Shown: piece after piece, positions 1 through 11,395 of the stretch
Numbering within the stretch: position 1 is the stretch's first letter
How the letters are laid out: the number at the start of each line of letters is the position of its first letter
DNA from: Archivesica marissinica
Lineage: Eukaryota > Mollusca > Bivalvia > Venerida > Vesicomyidae
Length of the DNA stretch: 64,000 nucleotides
Direction of reading: 5' to 3'
Assembly (NCBI GenBank): GCA_014843695.1
Contig: CM026400.1
Location: 14,298,716 to 14,362,715, forward strand
Translations under genes and position numbers: made by a program
Notes under the pieces: generated by a model
The model's database searches: none
What the model saw: the letters and a program-made list of their open reading frames with translations, nothing else
Told to the model about the DNA's origin: nothing

Positions 1-270
1 AAAACGATTTATTAAACAAGTCGAAAACGATTTATTAAACAATTATTAAGTACTATTGACGTACGCTTGATAAAAATTAATGTGATATAACAATGTTTCC
101 TCTTTCTATGCAAAGTGCCCATTAATCATGTTCTGGTTATTATTGGGATGTGCGTCTGTTGTTTTGGTGGATAGGACAGCCGGCGTTATTGGTCATTATT
201 TATTAGAATGTGATCATGTTGAAAACGCAAGAAAAAGATTTATCAAAACCGTACTATTACAGAACACCAA

Positions 271-564
271 ATGTGTGTGTTTTACGTTTATTTATCGTCG
301 CTACCGGTTACCCATATGAGCGACGCCTCCTGAAGAGATTAGTCATTTTAGATTATTGGATGATAGTGCAATGATACAGACAGAGACCCATTCCAGAGTC
401 TCCTCTTGTTCTTTTACGTGCACGGTGTAAAGCACCGACACGAGACCTCGGTTTAACGTGCCATCTGAAAGACTGTTAATTTTATTAGGGTCAGACGGGG
501 GATCGAACCTGCGATCAATGGATTACAATTCCAGCGTGTTACCACTGGACTACAGATCCGTCTG
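271..564 (-). mobile_element. tRNA-derived SINE, family A
   Basis: On the - strand this begins with a tRNA-like head (A box GTAGTCCAGTGGT, B box GGTTCGATCCCC-type) and ends in a tail around CGGTAGCGACGATAAATAAA. About 290 bp, like the other full-length family A copies in the window. The anticodon-like loop in the better preserved copies reads GGT, so a tRNA-Thr-like ancestor is plausible. The head here is mutated (the anticodon stem has AATTCCAG). Confidence 0.85.
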
Positions 565-1193
565 TAGAGAAGACCAAATATGTGTAAATTTGAGCAGCTT
601 ATGAATAGGAATAATAAAGATGAGTTTATAAAACTATGTAAATTCATCAAATGTCTACTACACTTTACTCAGTTTCGAATATAAAACATATGCTGTCGAA
701 ATATAATGGAACTCAACTGTATTGTACTGCTGAAAATAAATGAAAACTAGTAATCGCCACAAAACAACGTTTTCACAATGTCGACCATATATATCGTGTC
801 TATAATATATGTTCAAAAGGTAAAAAAATAAAATAAATCAAGTTTCATTTTTCTCAGTTAATAACTTAATATGCAGAATGTGGCAATGTAAATTTTACTT
901 ATACTTTAGTTCGTTTAGAAATGGAACAGTTATATTATGTATATAAGAATGGTACACACATAACGTAGCGTAAAATGTTGACGTTCCGGTATGTTTAGCT
1001 AGCTAACTTATACATTTGAAGTGGAGATATACTATTCTACACTGGACTATAGTCATGCAAAGGTTTAACATTGTTATATATGTATAATTATGTTAGTAAT
1101 AGTATGAGCCTCGTGTATTGTATTGATTGTAAAACCGCATTTGACTTGGTAAGAGCCAGTAATGAAATCTGCACAACGTACTGACATATCAGT
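565..1193. other. AT-rich intergenic DNA with a dispersed 120-bp repeat
   Basis: No gene is visible. Bases 660-775 are nearly identical to 2150-2265, so this is a dispersed low-copy repeat. The two copies lie on opposite sides of a family A SINE. The rest is AT-rich without recognisable structure. Confidence 0.6.
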
Positions 1194-1465
1194 CGGATCT
1201 GTAGTCCAGTGGTAACACGCTGGACTGGTAATACAGGGATCGCAGGTTCAATCCCCCGTCTGACCCTAATAAACATTAATAGTCTTTCAGATGGGACTTT
1301 AAACCGAGGTCTCGTGTCGGTGCTTTACACCGTGCACGTAAAAAAACCAGAGGAGACTCTGGAATGGGTCTCTGTCTGTATCATTGCACTATTCTCCAAA
1401 ATCTAAACTGACTAATCTCTTCAGGAGACGTCGCTCATATGGGCAACCGGTAGCGACGATAAATA
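1194..1465 (+). mobile_element. tRNA-derived SINE, family A
   Basis: Full tRNA-like head starting CGGATCTGTAGTCCAGTGG, body with the conserved 'gtctcgtgtcggtgctttac' segment, and the end CGGTAGCGACGATAAATA. Slightly truncated at the 3' end compared with the copy at 4550. Confidence 0.88.
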
Positions 1466-1906
1466 TCACTATTTAATATTTATCGCTTGTGCATGATATG
1501 GAACTAACTCATGACCTTTGCGGTAGAGATGAAAGGCGAGTTCTAACGATGGTGCACTAGACATCTCGGTAAATGCGGTTCATCCGCTCAAACATTGCTG
1601 TTTCCATTGTGCTGCCAAGTCTATACAGGATCGGGCCAGTGGTTCAAATGCAACATACTTGTCTCATGTGTCAAGATACGCCCCTGGTGTATTTTCTATT
1701 TGCTGGGGAATAAGTGAGAACACAAGCTGGATATGGCGGTTGTTCCAATATTGAGAGATTATTAACTTGTTGATGCAGACGTTTCGTTCATATGCTCGCA
1801 ATATGGAAATAAGCCAAATGATTTACGGCACTACGAACAGTCCAAATATAGCCAAGCTCAATGTGTATTTATTATGTATCTCGAAAGCTGACGATATACT
1901 CAGGCT

Positions 1907-2143
1907 GTCCGATTAGCGCAGTGGTTGGCGCGCTTGCTTCTCATCAATGCAACTCAGGTTTGATCCTCGGACCGGGAAGTATGTGAGATGGTAGGGTGGT
2001 CGCCCGATCGGACAGGTGGGTTATCTCCGGGTACTCCTGTTTCCTCCCACATGAATGGCCACACTTACGCTTTCATCCGCGCCAACGAGAGTGATTAATA
2101 TAATGTTAGAACTTGTTTCGCAATCGGTGTAAAATAAATAAAG
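1907..2143 (+). mobile_element. tRNA-derived SINE, family C
   Basis: The head GTCCGATTAGCGCAGTGG with a B-box-like segment is tRNA-derived; the anticodon loop in better copies suggests a Val-like (CAC) origin. The body runs 'gatcggacaggtgggtt', then 'gtttcctcccacatgaatg'. The tail 'gagagtgattaatataa' is shared with family B, although family B has a different head. Confidence 0.85.
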
Positions 2144-2144
2144 T

Positions 2145-2350
2145 TTACACTTTACTCTGTTTCGAATATAAAACATATGCTGTCGAAATATAATGGAACT
2201 CAACTGTATTGTACTGCTGAAAATTAATGAAAACTAGTAATCGCCACAAAACAACGTTCTCACAATGTCGACCATAAGATCGTGAGAAATCGTGAGAATG
2301 TCGACCATAAAATCGTGAGAAATCGTGAGAATGTCGACCATAAAATCGTG
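2145..2350. repeat. Dispersed repeat plus short 30-bp tandem
   Basis: Bases 2150-2265 repeat the segment at 660-775. They are followed by about three copies of a short unit built on AATCGTGAGAATGTCGACCA. The open - strand frame across it is only a consequence of the repeat. Confidence 0.7.
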
Positions 2351-2373
2351 AGATCAAATCAAGAGGAATACAT

Positions 2374-2515
2374 TAGTGTAAAGCACCGACACGAGACCTC
2401 GGTTTAACGTCCCATCTGATAGACTGTTAATTTTATTAGGGTCAGACGGGGGATCGAACCTGCGATCCCTGGATTATCAGTGCAGCGTGTTACCACTGGA
2501 CTACAGATCCGTCTG
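2374..2515 (-). mobile_element. SINE family A, 5' half only
   Basis: Contains the tRNA head and the following segment but stops at the GTGTAAAGCACC position, lacking the distal 150 bp of the family. Confidence 0.8.
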
Positions 2516-3002
2516 TTCAAATATGTGTAAGATGGAGATTTGTTTCATTGAGAAAACTCTATCATTCATTGGAAAGCATCAAAGAAAGTTACACCATTGC
2601 ATACATATGTCTTGCTTTTTTCTGGACGAATGGGAATTTATGTGATAAGAATTATAGGTATTAAAAGTGTCCAATTGTTTTCATGGGAACTAGTTCCAAG
2701 CTTTCACTGGTGTGGGCATATAAATACAGGCTTGAGCTGGAACCCAGAAATGGCCAGGTCACTATATTTACGCAGTTGAAATTCTGCAGCAATAATTGGT
2801 TCTCATATTATTCGCAGATGTTGCAGCAGGGATGTGGTATATACTATTATGCTGGACAGGGTTTCATGTTATTGTCAACATGTTTGCAGTTAATTACTAA
2901 ATTATGCACTTTATAATTTATATGCATTAACTCAATACACTATCCGAGCGTGTATTATACAGAGTGAGATTTCTATCGTCCTTCTATTACATATTTATAT
3001 TA
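2516..3002. other. Intergenic, nothing recognised
   Basis: No splice-flanked open segment, SINE or tandem array is visible here. Short open frames have no recognisable protein content. Confidence 0.5.
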
Positions 3003-3250
3003 GTGATGGCAACGAATAGCAATTTTGCTATTCGAATATTCGATTGGGAAAGCATTCGAATATTCGAATATTCGATCATGATTCTGTCAAAAGATTCAAA
3101 ACCTACTTTCTGTTTCAGTGTGACTTCTTCCGGGTATGGCCGTGTAAATATGGCGACGACTCAATCAGTTATTGTTATCATCCTCTGTACACATTGTATT
3201 TAACACCAGTCACCTCGCTATGCATAATTATAATTTTACATTCGACGTAA
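3003..3250 (+). mobile_element. hAT-like MITE, left-end fragment
   Basis: Starts AGTGATGGCAACGAATAGCA and carries the alternating ATTCGAATATTCG block. This matches the left end of the complete element at 31151-32098, including the later CGACGACTCA-TCAGTTATTG segment. No right terminus is visible nearby, so the copy is truncated or its end has decayed. Confidence 0.65.
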
Positions 3251-3963
3251 CTGGTGTATGAATAGGACTGCATATATGCATAGTAAACATACATATTTGA
3301 TACATACATGCATGTATTACTTCCGGAGTGAATAAAGTATGTAAATAAAATATGGCCTGTGTTTCTTACACATATTTCCCATTGGATTTTATATAAAATC
3401 GTTTTTCTTGTTTATTATTTGAATTGCAATGTAATTCCTGGCTCTGTTACGTGCATGGCCTGGTACATAGCACCGATAGAGAGGACTTTGTGAACACCTG
3501 TCAATCGATAGATTCAAAGAAATAGATAAGAACATTTTCCCCCAAAATATTTTGGAATTATACACCAATAACAAACGTATTTTCTTGTTTATGATCGTTA
3601 TGCAGGCAATAATCTAACCCCCATGTAGTGTATTGCTTGTTTCGTTTGACCATATATCAAGGGAATTGCTCAATTTAAGACGGACATACTGATATAAGTT
3701 CCTAAATCAGTCTACGATCTACTACGTCATGTTATCACGCAGTCGTTCCCAGAAAGGGTTAGCTTTCAAATAGCAGTCTTAATGTTTAAAACACGCACTT
3801 GCCTAGCACCTGTCTATCTGCAAGAGTCATTCAGATTTACTTCCGATGTTCGAACTCAAAACTTGCGATAATCTGCCAATCTCCAACTTTCCTCCTACTT
3901 CAACTACTGCACTTTTTAGACAATCGTTCCTATATACAGGGTCACATCAAAACAGCACAGTCT
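3251..3963. other. Intergenic, nothing recognised
   Basis: AT-rich sequence with no exon-like segment that I can support and no tandem array. Confidence 0.5.
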
Positions 3964-4247
3964 GTTTTACGTTTATTTATCGTCGCTACCGGTTGCCCAT
4001 ATGAGCGACTCCTCCTGAAGAGATTAGTTATTTTAGATTTTTGGAGGATAGTGCAATGATACAGACAGAGACCCATTCCAGAGTCTCCTCTGGCTCTTTT
4101 ACGTGCACGGTGTACAGCACCGACACGAGACCTCGGTCTAAAGTCCAATCTGAAAGACTGTTAATTTTATTAGTCAGACGGGGGATTGAACCTGCGATCC
4201 CTGGATTACAAGTCCAGCGTGTTACCACTGGACTACAGATCCGTCTG
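3964..4247 (-). mobile_element. tRNA-derived SINE, family A
   Basis: Full-length copy in reverse orientation, from GTTTTACGTTTATTTATCGT (reverse tail) to GGACTACAGATCCGTCTG (reverse head). Confidence 0.88.
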
Positions 4248-4281
4248 GCATACATACTATTCGGATATTATATTATGTTTA

Positions 4282-4459
4282 CAGTCAAACCTGTCTTAAG
4301 CAGCAAGCCAAGGGACTCGGAGAAAGTGGCTGCTTGGCACAGGTGGCTGCTTAATAGAGGTCAAACGTATAGTAAAACAACCTATAGAGAATCTTGAAAC
4401 TGGCTGCTTAATACAGGTTGGCTGCTTAATGGAAGTGACCACTAACACAGGTTTGACTG
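4282..4459. mobile_element. Tc1/mariner-like MITE
   Basis: Terminal inverted repeats CAGTCAAACCTG and CAGGTTTGACTG are each bounded by TA, as expected for the TA target duplication of Tc1/mariner elements. The 178-bp interior contains GGCTGCTTAATA-type motifs on both arms and has no coding capacity. It is the compact form of the element that has been expanded into a tandem array at 52160-53603. Confidence 0.8.
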
Positions 4460-4549
4460 TATAATGTATAATACGGTATCAATACGGTATTCTTATACGG
4501 TACGAAATGCAACCAACCGCAAGATTGTATTATAATTATACGGTACAGG

Positions 4550-4840
4550 CGGATCTGTAGTCCAGTGGTTAACACGCTGGACTGGCAATCCAGGGCTCGC
4601 AGGTTCGATACCCCGTCTGACCCTAATAAAATTAACAGTCTTTCAGATGGGACTTTAAACCGAGGTCTCGTGTCGGTGCTTTACACCGTGCACGTAAAAG
4701 AACCAGAGGAGACTCTGGAATGAGTCTCTGTCTGTATCATTGCACTATAATTCCGAAAATCTCAAATGACTTATCTCTTCAGGAGGCGTCGCTCATATTG
4801 GCAATCGGTAGCGACGATAAATAAACGTAAAACACACAAC
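4550..4840 (+). mobile_element. tRNA-derived SINE, family A (complete)
   Basis: Best preserved complete copy: head CGGATCTGTAGTCCAGTGGT, B-box-like GGTTCGATACCCC, the body, and a tail ending GATAAATAAACGTAAAACAC. Confidence 0.9.
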
Positions 4841-4896
4841 AGTATACGGTACAAATACGGTATTTATTATGGTACGATATGCAACCCTAGTTTAAA

Positions 4897-5073
4897 CAAA
4901 ATTTATTTTAACTCGATTGCGAAGCAAATTGATACAACTTATATTAATCACTCATGAGACCTCATTCCTGATGGAATCCATCGCCACGAGGGACAGAGAA
5001 GTGGAAATGTGGATTTTAAATGCCTTGCATACGGCCACAATCGTAACGGCTACAACGGGGCTCGAACACCGGT
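4897..5073 (-). mobile_element. SINE family B, 5' truncated and diverged
   Basis: The reverse tail TTTTAACTCGATTGCGAAGC and the body 'tcctgatggaatccatcgcc' are clear. The copy stops near the B box and lacks the A box. Confidence 0.75.
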
Positions 5074-5427
5074 AATATGCAACCGTTTGATTGTACTATA
5101 TGCAGATTTTGTTAGTATGATTTTATGAGCATGCATTTTATATGTATATGAAAATTGTATATTATGACAAAATCCACAAATATTCAAACTTGTAGTGTAA
5201 ACCATATACTTTCAGATAAATGCTGCGCGCGCACAATTATGTTGAAACAAAATTAATTTTTGTAATATGCCATCAGAATACATTTACATATTACACCCAA
5301 CACTCAACTATGACAAGGGAAAGAGTAAATGAGTCACGACGGGCACGTTGTGGAGGCGAGATATGGAACAACGTGATATAGGTGCTGTTAATGAGGTTCA
5401 GGACTTTAAGATGTAAGCTGAATTTTT
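5074..5427. other. Intergenic, nothing recognised
   Basis: AT-rich sequence between two family B SINE copies. I see no gene or repeat in it. Confidence 0.5.
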
Positions 5428-5662
5428 TTGTTTATACAAATTTATTTTAGCTCGATTGCGAAACAAGTTATTTCAACTTATATAAATCACTCTCGAGACC
5501 TCATTCCTGATGGAATCCATCGCCACGAGGGAGAGAGAAGAGGCAACGTGGAATTAAATGCCTTGCCTAAGGGCACAATCGTAACGGCTCCAGTGGGGCT
5601 CGAACTCCGGACCTTTCGCACCTGAAGCGAACGCGCATCCACTGCGCTATCACGACTTCCAC
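5428..5662 (-). mobile_element. tRNA-derived SINE, family B
   Basis: Full-length reverse copy. The head on the - strand is GTGGAAGTCGTGATAGCGCA with a CAG anticodon-like loop (TTCGCTTCAGGTGCGAA), suggesting a tRNA-Leu-like ancestor. The tail ends in the AATCGAGCTAAAATAAA motif. Confidence 0.88.
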
Positions 5663-5823
5663 AAGTCAAGCTGAATTGGTTATCCGACTGTACGAGGTGT
5701 ACACAGTAGATTGCCCTCTTATTTAAACGATGTCATACCACAGACTGTTGACGAAACTAATCCATACCCTTTACGTAATAGAAATAATTATATAAATCTG
5801 CATATACGTCTACATATATACAC

Positions 5824-5878
5824 ATCGTGATAGCGCAGTGGATGCGCGTTCGCTTCAGGTGCGAAAGGTCTGGAGTCC
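5824..5878 (+). mobile_element. SINE family B, head only
   Basis: Only the tRNA-like head (ATCGTGATAGCGCAGTGG through TTCAGGTGCGAAAGG) survives. It is cut off exactly where the 42-bp satellite begins, so this is a junction between SINE and array. Confidence 0.8.
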
Positions 5879-8800
5879 CTCCTCGTTAGACCTATACAAT
5901 AAGCTTGATACTTCTATTCCCTCCTCGTTAGACCTATGCAATAAGCTTGATACTTCTATTCCCTCCTCGCTATACCTATAGAATTAGCCTGATACTTCTA
6001 TTCCCTCCTAATTAGACCTATGCAATAAGCTTGATACTTCTATTCCCTCCTCGTTAGACCAACTATTCCCTGCTCGTTAGACCTATGCAATAAGCTTGGT
6101 ACTTCTATTCCCTCCTCGTTAGACCTATGCAATAAGATTGATACTTCTATTCCCTCCTCGTTAGACCTATGCAATAAGACTGATACTTCTATTCCCTCCT
6201 CGCTAGACCTATGCAATAAGCTTGATACTTCTATTCCCTCCTCGTTAGACCTATGCAATAAGCTTGATACTTCTATTCCCTCCTCGCTATACCTATAGAA
6301 TTAACCTGATACTTCTATTCCCTCCTTGCTATACCTATATAATTAGCCTGATACTTCTATTCCCTCCTCGCTATACCTATATAATTAGCCTGATACTTCT
6401 ATTCCCTCCTCATTAGACCTATGCAATAAGCTTGGTACTTCTATTCCCTCCTCGTTAGACCTATGCAATAAGCTTGGTACTTCTATTCCCTCCTCGTTAG
6501 ACCTATGCAATAAGCTTGGTACTTCTATTCCCTCCTCGTTAGACCTATGCAATAAGACTGATACTTCTATTCCCTCCTCGTTAGACCTATGCAATAAGAT
6601 TGATACTTCTATTCCCTCCTCGTTAGACCTATGCAATAAGATTGATACTTCTATTCCCTCCTCGTTAGACCTATGCAATAAGCTTGATACTTCTATTCCC
6701 TCCTCGTTAGACCTATGCAATAAGACTGATACTTCTATTCCCTCCTCGCTAGACCTATGGAATATGCTTGCTACTTCTATTCCCTGCTCGTTAGACCAAC
6801 TATTCCCTCCTCGTTAGACCTATGGAATATGCTTGCTACTTCTATTCCCTCCTCGTTAGACCAACTATTCCCTCCTCGTTAGACCTATGCAATAAGACTG
6901 ATACTTCTATTCCCTCCTCGTTAGACCTATGCAATAAGCTTGATACTTCTATTCCCTCCTCGTTAGACCTATGCAATACGCTTGATACTTCTATTCCCTC
7001 CTCGTTAGACCTATGCAATAAGCCTGATACTTCTATTCCCTCCTCGTTAGACCTATGCAATAAGCTTGATACTTCTATTCCCTCCTCGTTAGACCTATGC
7101 AATAAGCTTGATACTTCTATTCCCTCCTCGTTAGACCTATGCAATAAGCTTGATACTTCTATTCCCTCCTCGTTAGACATATGCAATAAGCTTGATACTT
7201 CTATTCCCTCCTCGTTAGACCTATGCAATAAGCTTGATACTTCTATTCCCTCCTCGCTAGACCTATGCAATACGATTGATACTTCTATTCCCTCCTCGTT
7301 AGACCTATGCAATAAGCTTGATACTTCTATTCCCTCCTCGCTAGACCTATGCAATAAGACTGATACTTCTATTCCCTCCTCGCTAGACCTATGGAATATG
7401 CTTGCTACTTCTATTCCCTCCTCGTTAGACCAACTATTCCCTCCTCGTTAGACCTATGGAATATGCTTGCTACTTCTATTCCCTACTCGTTAGACCAACT
7501 ATTCTCTCCTCGTTAGACCTATGCAATAAGCTTGATACTTCTATTCCCTCCTCGTTAGACCTATGCAATACGACTGATACTTCTATTCCCTCCTCGTTAG
7601 ACCTATGCAATAAGCTTGATACTTCTATTCCCTCCTCGTTAGACCTATGCAATAAGACTGATACTTCTATTCCCTCCTCGCTAGACCTATGGAATATGCT
7701 TGCTACTTCTATTCCCTGCTCGTTAGACCAACTATTCCCTCCTCGTTAGACCTATGGAATATGCTTGCTACTTCTATTCCCTCCTCCTTAGACCAACTAT
7801 TCCCTCCTCGTTAGACCTATGCAATAAGACTGATACTTCTATTCCCTCCTCGCTAGACCTATGCAATACGCCTGCTACTTCTATTCCCTCCTCGTTAGAC
7901 CTATGCAATACGCCTGCTACTTCTATACCCTCCTCGTTAGACCTATGCAATACGCCTGCTACTTCTATTCCCTCCTCGTTAGACCTATGCAATACGCCTG
8001 CTACTTCTATACCCTCCTCGTTAGACCTATGCAATACGCCTGCTACTTCTATTCCCTCCTCGTTAGACCTATGCAATACGCCTGCTACTTCTATTCCCTC
8101 CTCGTTAGACCTATGCAATACGCCTGCTACTTCTATTCCCTCCTCGTTAGACCTATTCAATACGCCTGCTACTTCTATTCCCTCCTCGTTAGACCTATGT
8201 AATATGCTTGCTACTTCTATTCCCTCCTCGTTAGACCTATGCAATACGCCTGCTACTTCTATTCCCTCCTCGTTAGACCTATGCAATACGCCTGCTACTT
8301 CTATACCCTCCTCGTTAGACCTATGCAATACGCCTGCTACTTCTATTCCCTCCTCGTTAGACCTATGCAATACGCCTGCTACTTCTATTCCCTCCTCGTT
8401 AGACCTATGCAATACGCCTGCTACTTCTATTCCCTCCTCGTTAGACCTATGCAATACGCCTGCTACATTTATTCCCTCCTCGTTAGACCTATGCAATACG
8501 CCTGCTACTTCTATTCCCTCCTCGTTAGACCTATGCAATACGCCTGCTACTTCTATGCCCTCCTCGTTAGACCTATGGAATATGCTTGCTACTTCTATTC
8601 CCTCCTCGTTAGACCTATGCAATACGCCTGCTACTTCTATGCCCTCCTCGTTAGACCTATGGAATATGCTTGCTACTTCTATTCCCTCCTCGTTAGACCT
8701 ATGCAATACGCCTGCTACTTCTATGCCCTCCTCGTTAGACCTATGGAATATGCTTGCTACTTCTATTCCCTCCTCGTTAGACCTATGCAATACGCCTGCT

Positions 8801-9226
8801 ACTTCTATGCCCTCCTCGTTAGACCTATGGAATATGCTTGCTACTTCTATTCCCTCCTCGTTAGACCTATGCAATACGCCTGCTACTTCTATGCCCTCCT
8901 CGTTAGACCTATGGAATATGCTTGCTACTTCTATTCCCTCCTCGTTAGACCTATGCAATACGCCTGCTACTTCTATGCCCTCCTCGTTAGACCTATGGAA
9001 TATGCTTGCTACTTCTATTCCCTCCTCGTTAGACCTATGCAATACGCCTGCTACTTCTATTCCCTCCTCGTTAGACCTATGCAATACGCTTGCTACTTCT
9101 ATTCCCTCCTCGTTAGACCTATGCAATACGCCTGCTACTTCTATGCCCTCCTCGTTAGACCTATGCAATACTCCTGCTACTTCTATTCCCTCCTCGTTAG
9201 ACCTATGCAATACGCTTGCTACTTCT
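5879..9226. repeat. 42-bp satellite array, about 80 copies
   Basis: Tandem units built on CCTCCTCGTTAGACCTATGC followed by AATACGCCTGCTACTTCTAT. Because 42 is fourteen codons, open frames persist on both strands (530, 502 and 331 codons), but these are not genes. The array is layered. The left part is irregular with AATAAGCTTGATACT variants. Bases 7860-8540 are a homogeneous AATACGCCTG form. Bases 8540-9010 are an 84-bp dimer alternating with AATATGCTTG. The right edge passes in frame into LINE coding sequence. Confidence 0.95.
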
Positions 9227-9590
9227 ATTCGTGACTCTTGCTCCTTACGTGAGTTTAAAAGCAAACTGAAACAGAAATACAAAGGTACTACCGTACCCGA
9301 ATTTTACATTACTGGGGAAAGGTTTCCAACTGTTCATCAAGCGTGAATACGAAACGTTTGCAGTAATTTAAATGCGCATCTGCATGTTAATATCCTGCGA
9401 GATAATCATATCTGCGAATGTGGCAAAGGTATCGAGGATCCTGAGCACTACTTTTTCAAATGCAACAAATACAGGACGGAACGCATACATATTTTCAGAA
9501 TCACTCGCAGATTTCACCAAATAAGTACGTGTACAAATAAAGTTCTATTTGGAATCGAATATTTGTCTAATACAGCAAATAATAAACTAT
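9227..9590 (+). pseudogene. LINE reverse transcriptase C-terminal relic
   Basis: The conceptual translation continues in frame from the satellite: an IRDSCSLREFKSKLKQKY segment, then after one stop near 9346 a reading with the Cys/His tail typical of the extreme C-terminus of jockey/CR1-type LINE polymerases (CECGKGIEDPEHYFFKC). No upstream RT palm domain is present, so this is a 5'-truncated dead copy. Assignment to the broad jockey/CR1 group is from the tail motif only. Confidence 0.75.
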
Positions 9591-9752
9591 ATATCTCTTG
9601 GTTTTACCTGGTAAGCATGGAGTGGGGCGGAACTAACCACGGGGTTTGGTGTGCATGTACTATATATCTCTTGGTTTTACCTGGTACGCATGGAGTGGGG
9701 CGGAACTAATATCGGGGGTCGGGGTGCATGTACTATATATCTCTTGGTTTTT
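9590..9752. repeat. 72-bp tandem repeat, about 2.5 copies
   Basis: Three starts of ACTATATATCTCTTGGTTTT are spaced about 72 bp apart, with a GGAGTGGGGCGGAACTAA core. It directly follows the LINE relic. Confidence 0.75.
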
Positions 9753-9883
9753 TATTCTTGATACAGCATCGAACTCTTTTTTTTTCAATTCCTTTTCGTT
9801 AATAATCCTTATATGTTCTAATAGTTAACAAATATTTATCACGAAGCGTAATTGTATATATCTGGTATATTTCTACATCAGAT

Positions 9884-10884
9884 CACAGGGATTCGGCACG
9901 TTTGGGGGTACTAGTATATATATTTAAGTACAGGGATTCTACTCTGTGGGATGTCAGATTTCGCATCGATCAGTAAAATGGCCCTATCTGAGACAATTTT
10001 GTACAAATCTGTCCAAATATAACGCCTATCCCGAGTCTTTATATTGTTCTTCAAATAAAACACAACTTTAAGCTGCATGCATGTATACTTTGCAAACAAT
10101 TGCCACAAACATTGGCCATAGCAGGTCACATTTCCGTACTAGGACACGGGTTCTGTCAGCAACAAAAAAAAATCTTCGACGGGAGAGTTTTAACTGTGAA
10201 TAACATTATCAATAAAATGTGTTTCCACTAACGTGTAGGTTTATTCGGCAAAAATGTACGTCAAAAAGAGATTTCGTAGCATTTTCAATTTGTTTTGAAA
10301 AATTCTAAAGCGGTGCAATTCGCGTCGAAACGAGCGTTGAAACGAGCGTTCTGATTGGATTAGGATTATTCTTCATATATAAAAAAACATCTTGTTACAT
10401 TCTAATAATCCAATCAGAACGCTGGTTTCAACGCTGGTTTCAACGCGAATTGCGCCGCTTTAGAATTTTTCAAAACAAAGTGAAAATGCTACGAAATCTC
10501 TTTTTGACGTACATTTTTGCCGAATAAACATACAGGTTAGTGGAAACACATTTTATTGATAATGTTATTCACAGTTAAAACTCTCCCGTCGAAGATTTTT
10601 TTTTGTTGCTGACAGAACCCGTGTCCTAGTACGGAAATGTGACCTGCTATGGCCAATGTTTGTGGCAATTGTTTGCAAAGTATACATGCATGCAGCTTAA
10701 AGTTGTGTTTTATTTGAAAAACAATATAAAGACTCGGGATAGGCCTTATATTTGGACAGATTTGTACAAAATTGTCTCAGATAGGGCCATTTTACTGATC
10801 GATGCGAAATCTGACATCCCACAGAGTAGAATCCCTGTACTTAAATATATATACTAGTACCCCCAAACGTGCCGAATCCCTGTG
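9884..10884. mobile_element. 1,001-bp foldback (inverted-repeat) element, hAT-like
   Basis: Two nearly perfect arms of about 485 bp face each other around a spacer of about 30 bp near 10371-10401. Termini are CACAGGGATTCGGCACG on the left and its complement on the right. The 8-bp sequence CATCAGAT lies at 9876-9883 and again at 10885-10892, a clean target duplication of the length made by hAT elements. A 72-codon open frame occurs once per arm as mirror images and is not a gene. One arm of a sister copy lies at 42406-42631. Confidence 0.85.
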
Positions 10885-10892
10885 CATCAGAT

Positions 10893-11170
10893 CATACATA
10901 ACAGAAATTGTTCATACAAACATTGTTAATTTAGTTTGAAGTGATGGGAAGGGCTGTAAATAATGTTGTCATAACTTGTAGCCCAACCCATTTGCTCCCT
11001 CCAGATTAAATAGTATACAGCAATAATAATAAATCCTAATATAATTTCATATTGTTTTTCTACATATTTCATTGTGTGTATAATTGTAATGTAATGTATG
11101 AACAAAATGTAATAAAATAGTATTAAATTTTAATTTAATTAACGTCGATAGCAGTTGACCATTTTAGCGA
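10893..11170. other. AT-rich intergenic DNA, nothing recognised
   Basis: Low-complexity AT-rich flank of the foldback element. No feature supported. Confidence 0.5.
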
Positions 11171-11395
11171 TGGGCAGTTTACCTAACAACATCTGAGCAG
11201 GCTCTAGCAGTTAACTTGGTGCACCAACCTCCGTAAGAAACCGGAAACCTTATTATATATAGATACACGGTCTGAGCTGGGCTCGAACCCGTGCCCATCA
11301 GTGATGATAGGTAACAGGTGTATACAAGACACCGAACCATAACCACTTGCCGTGCAGAATTCATGATAGCGCTGTGGTAGCGCATTCGCCTTTTC
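11171..11395 (-). mobile_element. tRNA-derived SINE, family D
   Basis: Reverse copy with 'cagtttacctaacaac', 'tgcaccaacctccgtaag', and the B-box complement GGGCTCGAACCCGTG. The same arrangement occurs at 42633 and 49445. Confidence 0.7.

Noticed and set aside
1194..1262. Functional tRNA genes at the SINE heads (many sites)
   Set aside because: Heads have A and B boxes but acceptor stems do not pair, and each is followed by the same SINE body. They are retroposed, not tRNA genes.
9911..10857. Two identical 72-codon frames on opposite strands
   Set aside because: They are the two arms of the foldback element read as mirror images.
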